Origin: Sphingopyxis sp. H050 | GTDB lineage: Bacteria > Pseudomonadota > Alphaproteobacteria > Sphingomonadales > Sphingomonadaceae | Assembly (NCBI RefSeq): GCF_001468265.1 | Contig: NZ_LNRZ01000011.1 | Span: 56,594 to 120,593, forward strand | DNA length: 64,000 nt | Reading direction: 5' to 3' | Shown: positions 1-8,464 of the stretch, piece after piece | Layout of the letters: each line of letters starts with the position of its first letter | Position numbering within the stretch: position 1 is the first letter of the stretch | Made by a program: the position numbers and the translations under genes | Notes under the pieces: generated by a model | Told to the model about the DNA's origin: nothing | The model's input: only the letters and a program-made list of their open reading frames with translations | Databases searched by the model: none

Positions 1-326
1 GCCAGTGTCTCGAGCGTCCGCACCATGGCTTCGATCTCGGCCATTTTTTCCTTGAGGCGCGCGATATGTTCGAGCGCGAAAGCCTTGACGTCGGCGCTGG
101 CGCGGCTTCGGTCGGACCAGAGGCCCAGCAGCTCGCCGATCTGCTCCACGGTGAAGCCGAGATCGCGTGCGCGCCGGATGAAGCGCAGGCGGTGCACGTC
201 GGCGTCGTCATAGTCGCGGTAACCTGAGTCCTGACGCGCAGCCTTGGGGATGAGACCCGTCTGTTCGTAATAGCGGATCATCTTTGGAGAGACGCCCGAT
301 ATTTTCGCGGCGCGGCCGATGTTCAT
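1..326 (-). CDS. cueR: MerR-family copper-responsive regulator (CueR-like), C-terminus cut by window edge
   Basis: Only the first 108 codons are inside the window; the frame runs off the left end without a stop. The N-terminus is a MerR winged [23 protein letters not shown], then a GYRDY wing motif and a helix with RARDLGF, followed by the start of the dimerisation coiled coil. CueR-type proteins activate copper-efflux promoters by remodelling a long spacer, and the neighbouring promoters have that spacer. The ATG shares ATGA with the TGA of the upstream copA gene, so the two are probably translationally coupled. The C-terminal metal-binding cysteines lie outside the window, so Cu(I) specificity is inferred from context; another MerR subtype (Cd, Zn, Pb) remains possible. 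Confidence 0.85.
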   Translation of the reverse strand, partial: MNIGRAAKISGVSPKMIRYYEQTGLIPKAARQDSGYRDYDDADVHRLRFIRRARDLGFTVEQIGELLGLWSDRSRASADVKAFALEHIARLKEKMAEIEAMVRTLETL

Positions 327-2860
327 GCCGCCTCTCCTTCTTTTCCCTTGTCGGCGGCGATCACCGGCCGGAAGGCCTTCAGCCTGAGTGCATTGCTTAG
401 CACGAAGACACTCGACAGCGCCATCGCACCGGCGGCGAACACGGGCGACAACAAAGTCCCGTTCAGCGGGTAGAGCACCCCCGCTGCAACGGGGATCAGC
501 GCCGCATTATAGCCGAACGCCCAGAACAGATTCTGCTGGATATTCCGGATCGTCGCCTTCGACAGCGCGATCGCGTTGACCACGCCGCGCAGGTCGCCCG
601 ACATCAGCACGACATCGGCGGACTCGATCGCAACGTCGGTGCCGGTGCCAATCGCCAGACCGACGTCGGCCTCGGCGAGCGCGGGTGCGTCGTTGATGCC
701 GTCGCCGACGAAGGCGACCTTGCGGCCACCCGCGCGAAGCCGGTGTATGGCATCGACCTTTCCGTCGGGAAGCACTTCGCCGACGACCTCGTCGATCCCC
801 AGCGTACGCGCGACGGCATCGGCGGTCGCCTGATTATCGCCGGTGATCATCGCGACCTTGAGCCCGAGGGCGTGGAGCGCCCGGATCGCCTCGGGCGTCG
901 TGTCCTTGACCGGATCGGCGACCGCAATCACCGCCGCGAGTTTGCCGTCGATCGCAGCATAGAGCGGCGACTTGCCTGCCGTGCCAAGTTCGCGCGCCTT
1001 GGCGGCAAAGGCCGACACATTATGGCCCAGCCTGGTCATGAACCGATCGGCGCCGACCTGAACCTCGCGGCCACCGACCTTTGCTGATACGCCATAACCG
1101 GGAATGGCTTCGAACGCCGCGGGCGATGGAGCGTCCAAACCGCGCGCATTCGCGGCCGCCACGATGGCTTCGGCGATCGGATGCTCGGACTGGCTTTCGA
1201 CGCTGGCGACCAGCGCCAGCACTTCGACGCGCCCGAAGCCTGCGGCCGGCTCAAGGTCGGTCAGTTCGGGGCGCCCCTTGGTCAGTGTGCCGGTCTTGTC
1301 GAGCGCGATGACGGTCACGTCGCGCAGCGTCTGAAGCGCCTCGCCCTTGCGGAACAGCACGCCCAGTTCGGCGGCGCGTCCGGTGCCGACCATGATCGAG
1401 GTTGGCGTCGCGAGTCCCATCGCGCATGGGCAGGCGATAATCAGCACGGCCACCGCATTCACCAACGCAAAGGTCAGCGCCGGATCGGGGCCGACGATCA
1501 GCCATATCAGGAAAGTCAGCCCCGCAATTCCCATCACCGCAGGCACGAACCAAGCGGTGACCTTGTCGACCATCGCCTGGATCGGCAACTTCGATCCCTG
1601 CGCCTGCTCGACCATGCGGATAATCTGAGCCAGCACCGTATCCCCGCCGACTTTGGTCGCGCGGAAGGTGAAGGCGCCGGCCTTGTTGATCGTGCCGCCG
1701 ACGACGGCCGCGCCGGCAGCCTTGGCGACCGGAGCCGGCTCGCCGGTGATCATCGACTCATCGACCCAGGAGCTCCCGTCGACAACCTCGCCATCGACCG
1801 GCACGCGTTCGCCCGGGCGCACCTGAACGATATCACCGGCGCGAACATCGGCGAGCGCAACTTCCAGCGCCGCACCATCGCGCACGACGCGCGCGGTTTT
1901 CGCCTGCAGCCCGACGAGCCGCTTGATCGCCTCCGATGTTCGCCCCTTCGCCTTGGCCTCGAGATAGCGACCGAGCAGGATCAGCGCGACGATCACCGCC
2001 GCGGCTTCATAATAGACGTTTGCGGTGCCGGACGGCAGGACGTGGGGGGCGAAGGTTGCGACCAGCGAATAGCCCCATGCGGCGCTCGTCCCCAGCGTGA
2101 CGAGCGAGTTCATGTCGGGGGTGCCGCGCAGGATCGCGGGAATGCCCTTCTGGAAAAAGCGCAGCCCGGGGCCGAAAAGAATGAGGGTGGTCAGTGCAAA
2201 CTGAATGAGCCAGCTCGTCTGCATCCCGATGCGGGTCATGACGAAATCATGGACGGCGGGGACGAGGTGCGAGCCCATCTCGAGGATGAACACCGGCAGC
2301 GCCAGCACCGCCGCGAGAAGCAGCGAGCGGCGTAGACTGTCCAGTTCCTGCTCGCGCACCAGGGCTTCCCGGTCGATGGAGCTGCCTTCGTCTACGACCC
2401 GGCGCGGTTCATAGCCGGCACCGCGGATCGCGCTTTCCAGATCCTCGAGCGTGACAGCGCCGCTGCGGTAGCGGATGCTGGCCCTCTCGGTCGCGAGATT
2501 GACGGTCGCGGCGGTGACTCCCGCCACCTTCGAAAGGGCCTTCTCGACATGCCCGACGCACGACGCGCAGGTCATGCCCGCAACGCCGATTTCGGCTTCG
2601 GTTTCGGGCACCTCGTAGCCGGCGCTCTCGACCGCTTGCACGACGGCGCCGGGATCGGACACTCCAGCGAATGTCACGTCGGCGCGGTTGGTCGCCAGAT
2701 TGACGGCGACCCCGGTTACGCCCGGCAGCTTGCCGATCGCCTTTTCGACATGGCCGACGCAGGACGCGCAGGTCATGCCGGCGACGGCGACGCTCAGACG
2801 CTCCGGCCCGGTGGTCGGAGCATCACTTTTCCGCCTCAACTCGATAACATCGGACATCAC
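323..2860 (-). CDS. copA: Cu(+)-translocating P1B-type ATPase CopA
   Basis: This 845-aa inner-membrane ATPase exports cytosolic Cu(I). Two N-terminal HMA domains carry GMTCASC motifs (Cys31/Cys34 and Cys98/Cys101). Then come the transmembrane bundle, the actuator-domain TGE loop near residue 372, the intramembrane CPC at 477-479, the phosphorylation motif DKTGT with Asp521, an SEHP nucleotide-binding motif and the [16 protein letters not shown] hinge. The C-terminal membrane segments hold the YN and MALSS motifs typical of P1B-1 (Cu+) pumps rather than Zn/Cd pumps. The gene leads the minus-strand pair copA-cueR and shares ATGA with cueR. A CueR-type promoter lies 30-60 bp upstream. Length is normal for a two-HMA CopA. 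Confidence 0.96.
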   Translation of the reverse strand: MMSDVIELRRKSDAPTTGPERLSVAVAGMTCASCVGHVEKAIGKLPGVTGVAVNLATNRADVTFAGVSDPGAVVQAVESAGYEVPETEAEIGVAGMTCASCVGHVEKALSKVAGVTAATVNLATERASIRYRSGAVTLEDLESAIRGAGYEPRRVVDEGSSIDREALVREQELDSLRRSLLLAAVLALPVFILEMGSHLVPAVHDFVMTRIGMQTSWLIQFALTTLILFGPGLRFFQKGIPAILRGTPDMNSLVTLGTSAAWGYSLVATFAPHVLPSGTANVYYEAAAVIVALILLGRYLEAKAKGRTSEAIKRLVGLQAKTARVVRDGAALEVALADVRAGDIVQVRPGERVPVDGEVVDGSSWVDESMITGEPAPVAKAAGAAVVGGTINKAGAFTFRATKVGGDTVLAQIIRMVEQAQGSKLPIQAMVDKVTAWFVPAVMGIAGLTFLIWLIVGPDPALTFALVNAVAVLIIACPCAMGLATPTSIMVGTGRAAELGVLFRKGEALQTLRDVTVIALDKTGTLTKGRPELTDLEPAAGFGRVEVLALVASVESQSEHPIAEAIVAAANARGLDAPSPAAFEAIPGYGVSAKVGGREVQVGADRFMTRLGHNVSAFAAKARELGTAGKSPLYAAIDGKLAAVIAVADPVKDTTPEAIRALHALGLKVAMITGDNQATADAVARTLGIDEVVGEVLPDGKVDAIHRLRAGGRKVAFVGDGINDAPALAEADVGLAIGTGTDVAIESADVVLMSGDLRGVVNAIALSKATIRNIQQNLFWAFGYNAALIPVAAGVLYPLNGTLLSPVFAAGAMALSSVFVLSNALRLKAFRPVIAADKGKEGEAA

Positions 2861-2890
2861 ATATTTCTCCGGATCTGCTCGTTCGACCGG

Positions 2891-2921
2891 AATCTGGGGC
2901 TTCCAACGATGGGAAGGTCAA
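2891..2921 (-). promoter_or_regulatory. CueR-type promoter/operator of copA
   Basis: Read on the minus strand, a -35 TTGACC (2916-2921) is followed by a 19-nt spacer and a -10-like CAGATT (2891-2896). The spacer contains the dyad TTCC-N7-GGAA (2901-2915). A 19-nt spacer over a dyad is the hallmark of promoters activated by MerR-family regulators, and it faces copA. Confidence 0.75.
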
Positions 2922-2948
2922 GGGGGGAGAAAAATGTCTGTGGAGGCA

Positions 2949-2979
2949 TTGACCTTGCCACGATGGCAAACCCCATCTT
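2949..2979 (+). promoter_or_regulatory. CueR-type promoter/operator of the copZ-like gene
   Basis: A -35 TTGACC (2949-2954), 19-nt spacer and -10-like CATCTT (2974-2979) face the HMA chaperone gene. The spacer holds a perfect dyad TTGCC-ACGAT-GGCAA (2955-2969). It lies about 28 bp from the oppositely oriented copA promoter, so one regulator probably drives both. Confidence 0.7.
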
Positions 2980-3007
2980 CGGACATCAAGCAAAGTTTGG
3001 AGGCAAT

Positions 3008-3208
3008 ATGACGATCCGTTTCAATATTCCCGGGATGACCTGCGGCGGTTGCGCGCGCTCGATCACCAAGGCGATTCAGGGCATCGATACGCAGGCCAAG
3101 GTCGAAACCGACATTCCCGAAAGGCTGGTCAGCGTCGAGACCAGCGCAGACATCGCGTCGCTCAGCGCGGCGCTCCGCGAAGCCGGCTATGAGGCGCAGG
3201 CGGCATAG
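3008..3208 (+). CDS. copZ: CopZ-like HMA copper chaperone
   Basis: A 66-aa single-domain heavy-metal-associated protein. It has the PGMTCGGCARS loop with a CxxC Cu(I) site near residues 12-15, then the beta-alpha-beta pattern of HMA folds, ending in REAGYEAQAA. It should ferry Cu(I) in the cytosol to the CopA ATPase encoded divergently. The ATG at 3008 follows the weak purine tract TTTGGAGGC. A longer frame reaches back through the copA promoter, but the HMA fold begins at this ATG and the regulatory dyads lie upstream, so the short form is chosen. Confidence 0.9.
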   Translation: MTIRFNIPGMTCGGCARSITKAIQGIDTQAKVETDIPERLVSVETSADIASLSAALREAGYEAQAA

Positions 3209-3238
3209 GAAGGGGCGCCAAGAGCCTGATCAACCTGG

Positions 3239-3266
3239 GGAAATAGATCCAGATCTGGTTCCAGTT
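3239..3266 (+). repeat. Dispersed noncoding motif, copy 1
   Basis: The sequence AAATAGATCCAGATCTGG (3241-3258) followed by TTCCAGTT matches two other intergenic sites (19483-19514 and, reversed, 33358-33390). Its centre is the perfect palindrome CCAGATCTGG. It lies between the copper module and the EexN-like gene. Function unknown. Confidence 0.5.
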
Positions 3267-3324
3267 CGTCTTTCGCCCAAGGTCTCGGCGGTTATATTCT
3301 CCTTTCCATTTCCTGGCGTGGAGA

Positions 3325-3555
3325 ATGAAATTGCGACAATCCGCCATCCTGTTACTCGGGCTCAGCCTGTCCGCCTGCGGCCAAAGCGAGCCGCGCAGTA
3401 CCCAGTATTTCGAGACGAATCTCGACGAGGCGCGAAAGGTCGTCGCTGGCTGCCGGGATGGCTCGATGCGCGGCGATGAATGTACGAACGCCGACGTCGC
3501 GGTGCAGACGGTCGAAGGCCGCGAGCGTTTCAAGCGGTTTCTGGGCAAGGATTAA
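3325..3555 (+). CDS. Small EexN-like lipoprotein
   Basis: A 76-aa protein with a lipoprotein signal (MKLRQSAILLLGLSLSACGQ; LSAC lipobox, Cys at about 18). The mature part has a YFE..LDEAR..VAGCRDGSMRGDECTNAD pattern, similar to EexN-family entry-exclusion lipoproteins encoded near type IV secretion/conjugation genes. EexN-type proteins sit in the envelope and limit redundant plasmid uptake. No conjugation genes are in the window, so the role is inferred from family resemblance alone. The ATG at 3325 is preceded by a purine-rich GGCGTGGAGA. It could be an unrelated small lipoprotein. Confidence 0.7.
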   Translation: MKLRQSAILLLGLSLSACGQSEPRSTQYFETNLDEARKVVAGCRDGSMRGDECTNADVAVQTVEGRERFKRFLGKD

Positions 3556-3624
3556 GCCAAGACACGATCACCGCACCTAACCTTTGGCGATTGCTAGTCC
3601 GACACGTTCCGATAAAGCGCCCGC

Positions 3625-3792
3625 ATGACCGACGAACTGACGAGTATCGTCCTGCGCGCCGTCGAACGGGTTCCGCAATGGGTCCGCCGCGACCTGGAAT
3701 CGAAAGATCCTGTCGGCCGCATCCAGGCCGAGGAAGCGCTCGCCGCAATGATCGCCGAAGTGCTGCGAAAAGCGGACAGCGCGGCGGACTAG
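3625..3792 (+). CDS. Small conserved protein, DUF6771-like
   Basis: A 55-aa open frame starting MTDELTSIVLRAVERVPQWV and continuing with RRDL..KDP...RAEEALAAMIA. This resembles short sphingomonad proteins grouped as DUF6771, found on plasmids and islands; no function is known. It has no membrane segment or signal peptide. The acidic/basic helical composition suggests a small alpha-helical protein. It lies 69 bp after the EexN-like gene on the same strand, and its stop is 10 bp from the convergent nucleotidyltransferase gene. Confidence 0.6.
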   Translation: MTDELTSIVLRAVERVPQWVRRDLESKDPVGRIQAEEALAAMIAEVLRKADSAAD

Positions 3793-3802
3793 CTCGCAGC
3801 TA

Positions 3803-4729
3803 TCACGCCGGGCGGCTCCGTTCCTCAAGCTCCGCGATGCGCTCGGAGCAGATCGCATGGACCGCGCGCCCCAGTTCCTCGACACAATTGCCGAGCCAGA
3901 GAAGCTCATCCTCGGTGATGCGGTAATGCTTCGAGTAGCGCGCCTTCACATAAGCTTCCTTGAGCTTCTCGAAGCGAGCGCGATCTGTCCGCGTCTCGCG
4001 CGGCCAGGCGTTGACCAACCGCATGTCGATGCGCTCGGCTTGGGTCCTCAGGAACCCAAGGTTATGAACGTGCGGAGTATAGAAGGTGCAGACGAGTAGA
4101 ACGCAATGATACAGCCGTTCTGTCGCTTGATGAGTTAGAAACGCTGCATCCTTTAGTCGGCCCGACTGCCGGCTGAAGTTTGCGGTCTCCAACATTCCAG
4201 ATGCCGCCGGCATCCACTCGTCGAAATATTCCTGCGCCATCGCCAGCGCCTGTTCGGGCGTCTTCGGCTTCGGCTTATGCAGCGGCTTCTCGTCATATTC
4301 GTAGAGCGCGATCCCGTCCTTCGCGACATCCATGAAGAAATAGCGCCCATGCGCCAGCCCGTCGTTCACCTCCTGCAGCGTGTGCACGATGAAATTGACC
4401 GGCGTGTGCAGCGTCTTGTCGATCGCCAGTTCGCGAATGAGCCGATCCTCAAGCTTCAGCCAAAAATCGACCCGCTCGGTCAGGCGCTTGTCGTTGACGA
4501 TGATGAGCAGATCGAAATCCGACCGATAGCCCTTGGCGGTATGCGGCTCATCGACCCAGCCGCCGCGCGCATAGCTGCCGTAGAGGATCAGCTTTTCGAT
4601 CCGGCCCTTCTTCTTCCAGCCCATCGTCGCAAGCGCGATCGCATCCTCGAATTCTTCGAAGATGATCGCCTTCACGCGCTCGAGCTCGCGCTGCTTGTTC
4701 GGCGGTAGATGATCGAGATCGGTTCGCAT
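3803..4729 (-). CDS. Nucleotidyltransferase-HEPN fusion protein (MNT-HEPN type)
   Basis: About 308 aa from the chosen ATG. The first half is a minimal nucleotidyltransferase: LYGSYARGGWVDEP followed by a DFDLLIIV strand supply the GSYARG turn and D-x-D metal ligands. The second half (from about residue 170) is helical, with AQEYFDEWMPAA, LTHQATERLYHCVLL and KARYSKHYRI, as in HEPN domains. Separate MNT and HEPN proteins form toxin-antitoxin pairs in which the MNT AMPylates the HEPN RNase. Here both are in one chain, a form I know from alphaproteobacteria but whose function is not established. The ATG at 4729 has GGGTGAG upstream; a frame to 4768 exists but lacks a ribosome site. Confidence 0.8.
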   Translation of the reverse strand: MRTDLDHLPPNKQRELERVKAIIFEEFEDAIALATMGWKKKGRIEKLILYGSYARGGWVDEPHTAKGYRSDFDLLIIVNDKRLTERVDFWLKLEDRLIRELAIDKTLHTPVNFIVHTLQEVNDGLAHGRYFFMDVAKDGIALYEYDEKPLHKPKPKTPEQALAMAQEYFDEWMPAASGMLETANFSRQSGRLKDAAFLTHQATERLYHCVLLVCTFYTPHVHNLGFLRTQAERIDMRLVNAWPRETRTDRARFEKLKEAYVKARYSKHYRITEDELLWLGNCVEELGRAVHAICSERIAELEERSRPA

Positions 4730-4792
4730 GACTATTCTCACCCTGTAAGTCCGCTCGCCCGATGGCAAGCTATGTTGCAGCCAAATCTGCCG

Positions 4793-5734
4793 TCAAGTTT
4801 CGGGCGGCACGCGAAAATCCCAGACGGGGATGCCGAACGCGCGGGCCTTGTCGACGAGATTGTCCTGGATGCCGGTGCCCGAGAAGACGACGAGCCCGGC
4901 GGGCATCGCATCGATCATCCGGTCGTTGCGCTTGAACGGGGCCGCCTTCTTGTGGCGATTCCAGTCGGGCCGGAAAGCGACCTGCGGCACGCGGCGGGTA
5001 TCAGCCCAGCAAGCGGCGGCGCGCTCGGCCCCGGTCGGCGTCGCACCGTGCATCAGCACCATGTCGGGATGGCGGGTATGGATACGATCGAGCGCGGCCC
5101 AGATATGCTGGTGATCGTTGCAGGCGGGACCGCCGCTGAAGGCGACGCGAGTGCCTTCGGGGATCAATGCCGCGGCTTTTTCGCGCAGCCGCTTGTCGAG
5201 GAAATCGCGGCTGTCGATCATCGACGCAGTCAGCGTCTTGTGCTGGGCGCGCGATCCGGTGCGCGGCATCCAGGCTTTGCGGAGATGAAGGCGGAATTGC
5301 TCGGCGGCGCATTCGCGGAAAAATTCCATCGTATCGCGGCGCTCGATCATCGTGATGCCTTCGGCGATCTTGCGCTCGAGTTCGACCGAGCGGATTTCGC
5401 TGCCGTCCTGTTCGCGCTGCTGCTCGCGCTGGGCCTGCTCGTTGCGATCAAGGTCGCGTTCGATCCGCTCGCCGGCACGGTGGAAGATATTGACGATGTT
5501 CCAGAGCAGGTCTTCGAGATCGGGCTCGATGCGGGTGTCGACGAGGCAGCCAGTCATCGCGTCGAAGATGTCGGCGACGGCGCCGCCAGCGAGCCGATCG
5601 TCGGGAAGCGGCCTGCTATCGGGCTCGTCCTCATAGGGACGGTGACCGTAAAGCTGCATTTCCTGAAGAAGATAAGCGCTGGCGCCGGGTTCATGCGGTT
5701 CGCCGCGTTCGGGAAAGTCGGACAGGTCGGTCAT
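4793..5734 (-). CDS. DUF2493 (SLOG-like) domain protein
   Basis: About 313 aa. The C-terminal third has the DUF2493/YspA-like SLOG core: RVAFSGGPACNDHQHIWAAL, then HGATPTGAERAAACWA and VPQVAFRPDWNRHKKAAPFKRN, ending with GLVVFSGTGIQDNLVDKA. This is a Rossmann-like fold predicted to bind nucleotide-derived ligands. The N-terminal two thirds are mostly helical and charged, with an RNEQAQREQQREQDG segment. DUF2493 proteins of this length are common on sphingomonad and rhizobial mobile elements. Start chosen at 5734 (MTDLSDF) with GCGAGAG upstream; an extension to 5818 is possible but runs into GC-rich noncoding DNA. Confidence 0.8.
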   Translation of the reverse strand: MTDLSDFPERGEPHEPGASAYLLQEMQLYGHRPYEDEPDSRPLPDDRLAGGAVADIFDAMTGCLVDTRIEPDLEDLLWNIVNIFHRAGERIERDLDRNEQAQREQQREQDGSEIRSVELERKIAEGITMIERRDTMEFFRECAAEQFRLHLRKAWMPRTGSRAQHKTLTASMIDSRDFLDKRLREKAAALIPEGTRVAFSGGPACNDHQHIWAALDRIHTRHPDMVLMHGATPTGAERAAACWADTRRVPQVAFRPDWNRHKKAAPFKRNDRMIDAMPAGLVVFSGTGIQDNLVDKARAFGIPVWDFRVPPET

Positions 5735-6149
5735 GTCATCTCTCGCATCTGGCGGCCGCGCCTCTCGCGGCCTTCGCAGCGACGCCTTTGCGGCGGCGGG
5801 TGCGGGTCCGCACCGCACGGGCAGAGCCCGGGCGGCCGAAGCGCAGCGAAGGATGGCGGGCGAAGGCTATTTTGCCTCGCGATGCAAAGGGGCAGAGCCC
5901 CGGCGGAAAATGGCCGCACGCCAAGCCATTGCGAGGCCCGCGCCCGATGCCGCAGTCGCCCTCCAGCGAAGGCCGGAGGCGCGGCTGCCCTGGGAGAAGG
6001 GAGTGATCACTCTATCCATCCCGACAGGGCGAGCCGCTTGCAGGCGGCGCAGCCTTCCACAGGAAATGGTCCGGCGCGGCAACGGTCACGAAACTCGCCC
6101 CAAAAAAGTCTTGCCTAATCAGAGCGACGCGTGAAGGCGGCTGGGGGCA
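5735..6149. other. Intergenic region, GC-rich, no supported gene
   Basis: Open frames cross this stretch on both strands but have no recognisable domains or ribosome sites. It contains a 17-bp near-direct repeat, GGGCAGAGCCCGGGCGG at 5819-5835 and GGGCAGAGCCCCGGCGG at 5890-5906. The repeat resembles short GC-rich island repeats; function unknown. Confidence 0.5.
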
Positions 6150-6223
6150 TGTCCGAAATCCCGCTATGTTTTTCGGACAACTCCACTGGCAATTGTCCGA
6201 AATACTGCTATATATTTCGGACA
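6150..6223 (+). promoter_or_regulatory. Twin inverted repeats and promoter of the AbiE-type pair
   Basis: Two near-identical dyads lie 44 bp apart. The first is TGTCCGAAAT (6150-6159) with TTTTCGGACA (6170-6179). The second is TGTCCGAAAT (6194-6203) with ATTTCGGACA (6214-6223), perfect over 10 bp. A -35 CTGGCA (6186-6191), 17-nt spacer and -10 TATATA (6209-6214) overlap the second dyad, and the antitoxin ATG (6223) begins in its last base. Characterised AbiEi antitoxins repress by binding two inverted repeats, which fits. The predicted transcription start falls within a few bases of the ATG, so the mRNA may be nearly leaderless. Confidence 0.7.
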
Positions 6224-6870
6224 TGGAGAAGCCCGCATCCGGATTGAAAGCCGCGATCCTCGATCGTACCGAGGTGCCCGGCAGCGTATGGACCCCCAGC
6301 GATTTTCTCGATCTCGGGAGTCGGGAGGCCGTCGATAAGGCTCTGCAGCGCCTCGCAAAATCGGACGAACTGCGCAGGATCGACCGCGGCCTCTATGACA
6401 GGCCCGCGCATAATGAGCTGACCCACCAGGCCAATCCGCCCAGTCCGAAGGCAGTGATCGACGCGGTTGCCCGCCGCGACCAGATCCGCGTGCTCGTCGA
6501 TGGCATGACCGCCGCCAACGACCTCGGTTTCACCAACGCCGTGCCGGCGAAGATCATCGTTCATGCCGAAACGGGCCTGAAGACGATCAAGCTCGGCAAT
6601 ATGGCCATCATTTTCAAGCCGACGGCGGCAAGCAAGCTGTTCTGGGCCGGGAGACCGGCGATGCGGATCGTTCAGGCCCTGCACTGGCTGCGCGACACGA
6701 TGCTCGGCGACGAGAATGACCAATGGCGCGAGCGGCTCGTGCAGTTGCTCGACGATCCCGTTCATGGCGAAACGCTCCGCACTGATCTTGCCGCGGGCAT
6801 GACGAGTCTGCCCGTCTGGATGCAGGAGTTGCTGCGCCCGCTCGTCTTCCGTCAGGAACCTGGCGCATGA
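6223..6870 (+). CDS. DUF6088 / AbiEi-type antitoxin
   Basis: A 215-aa protein with an N-terminal winged-helix region (GSVWTPSDFLDLGSREAVDKAL, then IDRGLYDRP). A C-terminal domain follows with VDGMTAANDLGFTNAVPAKIIVHAE and RPAMRIVQALHWL, matching the AbiEi-like DUF6088 family. AbiEi represses its own operon and neutralises the AbiEii nucleotidyltransferase (type IV toxin-antitoxin, some with phage abortive infection). The chosen ATG (6223) abuts the operator dyad; an upstream frame from 6166 would translate through both operators and is unlikely. Its TGA shares ATGA with the toxin start. Confidence 0.85.
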   Translation: MEKPASGLKAAILDRTEVPGSVWTPSDFLDLGSREAVDKALQRLAKSDELRRIDRGLYDRPAHNELTHQANPPSPKAVIDAVARRDQIRVLVDGMTAANDLGFTNAVPAKIIVHAETGLKTIKLGNMAIIFKPTAASKLFWAGRPAMRIVQALHWLRDTMLGDENDQWRERLVQLLDDPVHGETLRTDLAAGMTSLPVWMQELLRPLVFRQEPGA

Positions 6871-7913
6871 ACCCCGGTTTCGACGAAGTTCTGCGTGCAG
6901 GGACGCGAACCCGGAGCGGCCTCTTCATCACCGCCGCGCAGCGCCTAGGCACCACGCCGCAGAATGTCGAAAAGGACTTCTGGGTGTGCTGGACGCTGGA
7001 CGCGCTGTTCAACGGATTGCCCGATGGCCCCCGGCTGTTGTTCAAGGGCGGGACGTCGCTTTCGAAAGGCTTCGGTCTGATCCGGCGATTCTCGGAAGAT
7101 ATCGACGTCACGGTCTTTCGCGACGACCTTGGCGTCCCCGCGACGATCGACGAGCTCGCGGCGCTGAGCCGCAAGAAGCGCGAGGCCGCGCTCGATGCGA
7201 TCCGGGACGCGTGCGAGGCCCATATCAACGGCGCACTCCTCGATCATCTGACCGTCATCGCCGCCCAATGCTGTGAGCGGGCCGGGCTCAAGGTCGGCGC
7301 GATCAAGGTCATCCCCGACGCAAAGGATCGCCAGACATTGCTGGTGGCCTATCCCAGCGTCACCACCGAAGATGCCTGTATCGCGAAGAGCGTGAAGATT
7401 GAATCGGGCGCCAAATCGGCGCTCGATCCCAATAGCCGCCGAACCATCGCGCCCTATGTTGACGAGGATCTGCCCACGATCGATCTCGGCGTCCCCAATG
7501 TGACGATCGTCGATGCCGAACGCACCTTCTGGGACAAGGTCGTCATCCTGCACGGGCTGCGGCGATGGTATGAAATCCGGGGACAATTGCGTGGCAACGG
7601 CCAGCGCGTGTCGCGCCACTATTATGACCTTCACCAGTTGATGCAGTCGCCCGTCGGTCAAAGCGCGATCGAGGACCGGACACTCGGCGAGGATTGCGTC
7701 GCCCATGCGCGCATGTTCTTCAATCGCCCGGATTTCGATCTCGCATCGGCGCAACCGCCGACATTCGTCCTTTGCCCCGAGGACGGCATGATCGACGATC
7801 TCAGACAGGATTATCGCGCCATGGCGACGATGATCTTCGGCGAGCCGCCCGAATTTGATGCCATTGTCGAAAGTGTCGCTGCACTCGAACGTCAACTCAA
7901 CGCCAGGAAATAG
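6867..7913 (+). CDS. AbiEii/AbiGii-type nucleotidyltransferase toxin
   Basis: A 348-aa DUF1814-family protein. It has the nucleotidyltransferase signature LLFKGGTSLSKGFGLIRRFSEDIDV (split here as GGTSLSK and SEDIDV) near residues 53-76. AERTFWDKVVILHG near residue 210 and SRHYYDLHQL near 245 are the conserved downstream motifs. AbiEii-like toxins (for example mycobacterial MenT) transfer nucleotides to RNA targets and stop growth. It is coupled to the antitoxin by ATGA. All core motifs are intact, so it should be active. Anti-phage function is plausible but not shown by sequence. Confidence 0.9.
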   Translation: MNPGFDEVLRAGTRTRSGLFITAAQRLGTTPQNVEKDFWVCWTLDALFNGLPDGPRLLFKGGTSLSKGFGLIRRFSEDIDVTVFRDDLGVPATIDELAALSRKKREAALDAIRDACEAHINGALLDHLTVIAAQCCERAGLKVGAIKVIPDAKDRQTLLVAYPSVTTEDACIAKSVKIESGAKSALDPNSRRTIAPYVDEDLPTIDLGVPNVTIVDAERTFWDKVVILHGLRRWYEIRGQLRGNGQRVSRHYYDLHQLMQSPVGQSAIEDRTLGEDCVAHARMFFNRPDFDLASAQPPTFVLCPEDGMIDDLRQDYRAMATMIFGEPPEFDAIVESVAALERQLNARK

Positions 7914-8027
7914 CGATCAAGCAGCGCACTACAGCTGGAGCAGTGCGTCCATAACAGCGACTAGAAGCCATTGCGCGGGCCAAACCACCTCATGGCTATC
8001 AACACTTGTTTCATTTCGGATAAAAAA

Positions 8028-8056
8028 TTGACTTTTGTTCAATAAAGGAACATATC
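8028..8056 (+). promoter_or_regulatory. Promoter of the Xre-RES toxin-antitoxin operon
   Basis: A -35 TTGACT (8028-8033), 17-nt spacer and -10-like CATATC (8051-8056) precede the antitoxin. The inverted repeat TGTTC-N7-GAACA (8036-8052) sits in the spacer and is a likely autorepressor site. AAGGAG at 8065-8070 is the ribosome site for the ATG at 8077. Confidence 0.6.
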
Positions 8057-8076
8057 AGCCATGAAAGGAGCCCGAC

Positions 8077-8460
8077 ATGGCAACGGCATCAGCCAAGACG
8101 ATCGACCGGAAGGATCTTACCGGCCCGGCGCTGCGCACCTTTTTCAACATCGCCGAGGCGTGGAAGCTCAATGAAGGCGAGCAAATGGCGGTCCTCGGGC
8201 TCGACAGCCGTTCGACGCTGCATAACTGGAAACGCGGCGAGGTCGCGGCGCTTTCGAAGGATGCGCTCGAGCGGATTTCCTATGTGATGGGCATCTACAA
8301 AGGCTTGCAGATTCTCGTGCCGCAGACCGCCGACGAATGGGTCCGCAAGCCGAACAAGGCGAAGAGCTTCGCCGGCAAGTCCGCCCTCGACCGGATGGTG
8401 TCCGGCAATGTCTCGGACCTTTATGTCGTGCGGCAATATATCGACGGGCAGCGCGGCTAA
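8077..8460 (+). CDS. Xre/MbcA/ParS-family antitoxin
   Basis: A 127-aa protein with an Xre-like HTH (EGEQMAVLGLDSRSTLHNWKRG) and a C-terminal DUF2384 segment (SYVMGIYKGLQILVP, then a loop with SALDRMVSGNVSDLYVVRQYID). DUF2384 antitoxins block the active site of RES-domain toxins and repress the operon. The gene has a strong ribosome site and ends 4 bp before the RES toxin start. Confidence 0.9.
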   Translation: MATASAKTIDRKDLTGPALRTFFNIAEAWKLNEGEQMAVLGLDSRSTLHNWKRGEVAALSKDALERISYVMGIYKGLQILVPQTADEWVRKPNKAKSFAGKSALDRMVSGNVSDLYVVRQYIDGQRG

Positions 8461-8464
8461 GCCC

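Noticed and set aside
1181..2335. 384-aa plus-strand open frame
   Set aside because: Antisense shadow of the CopA ATPase; no domains, composition typical of a GC-rich opposite strand.
4709..6118. 469-aa plus-strand open frame
   Set aside because: Antisense to the DUF2493 gene and intergenic DNA; no ribosome site or recognisable domain.
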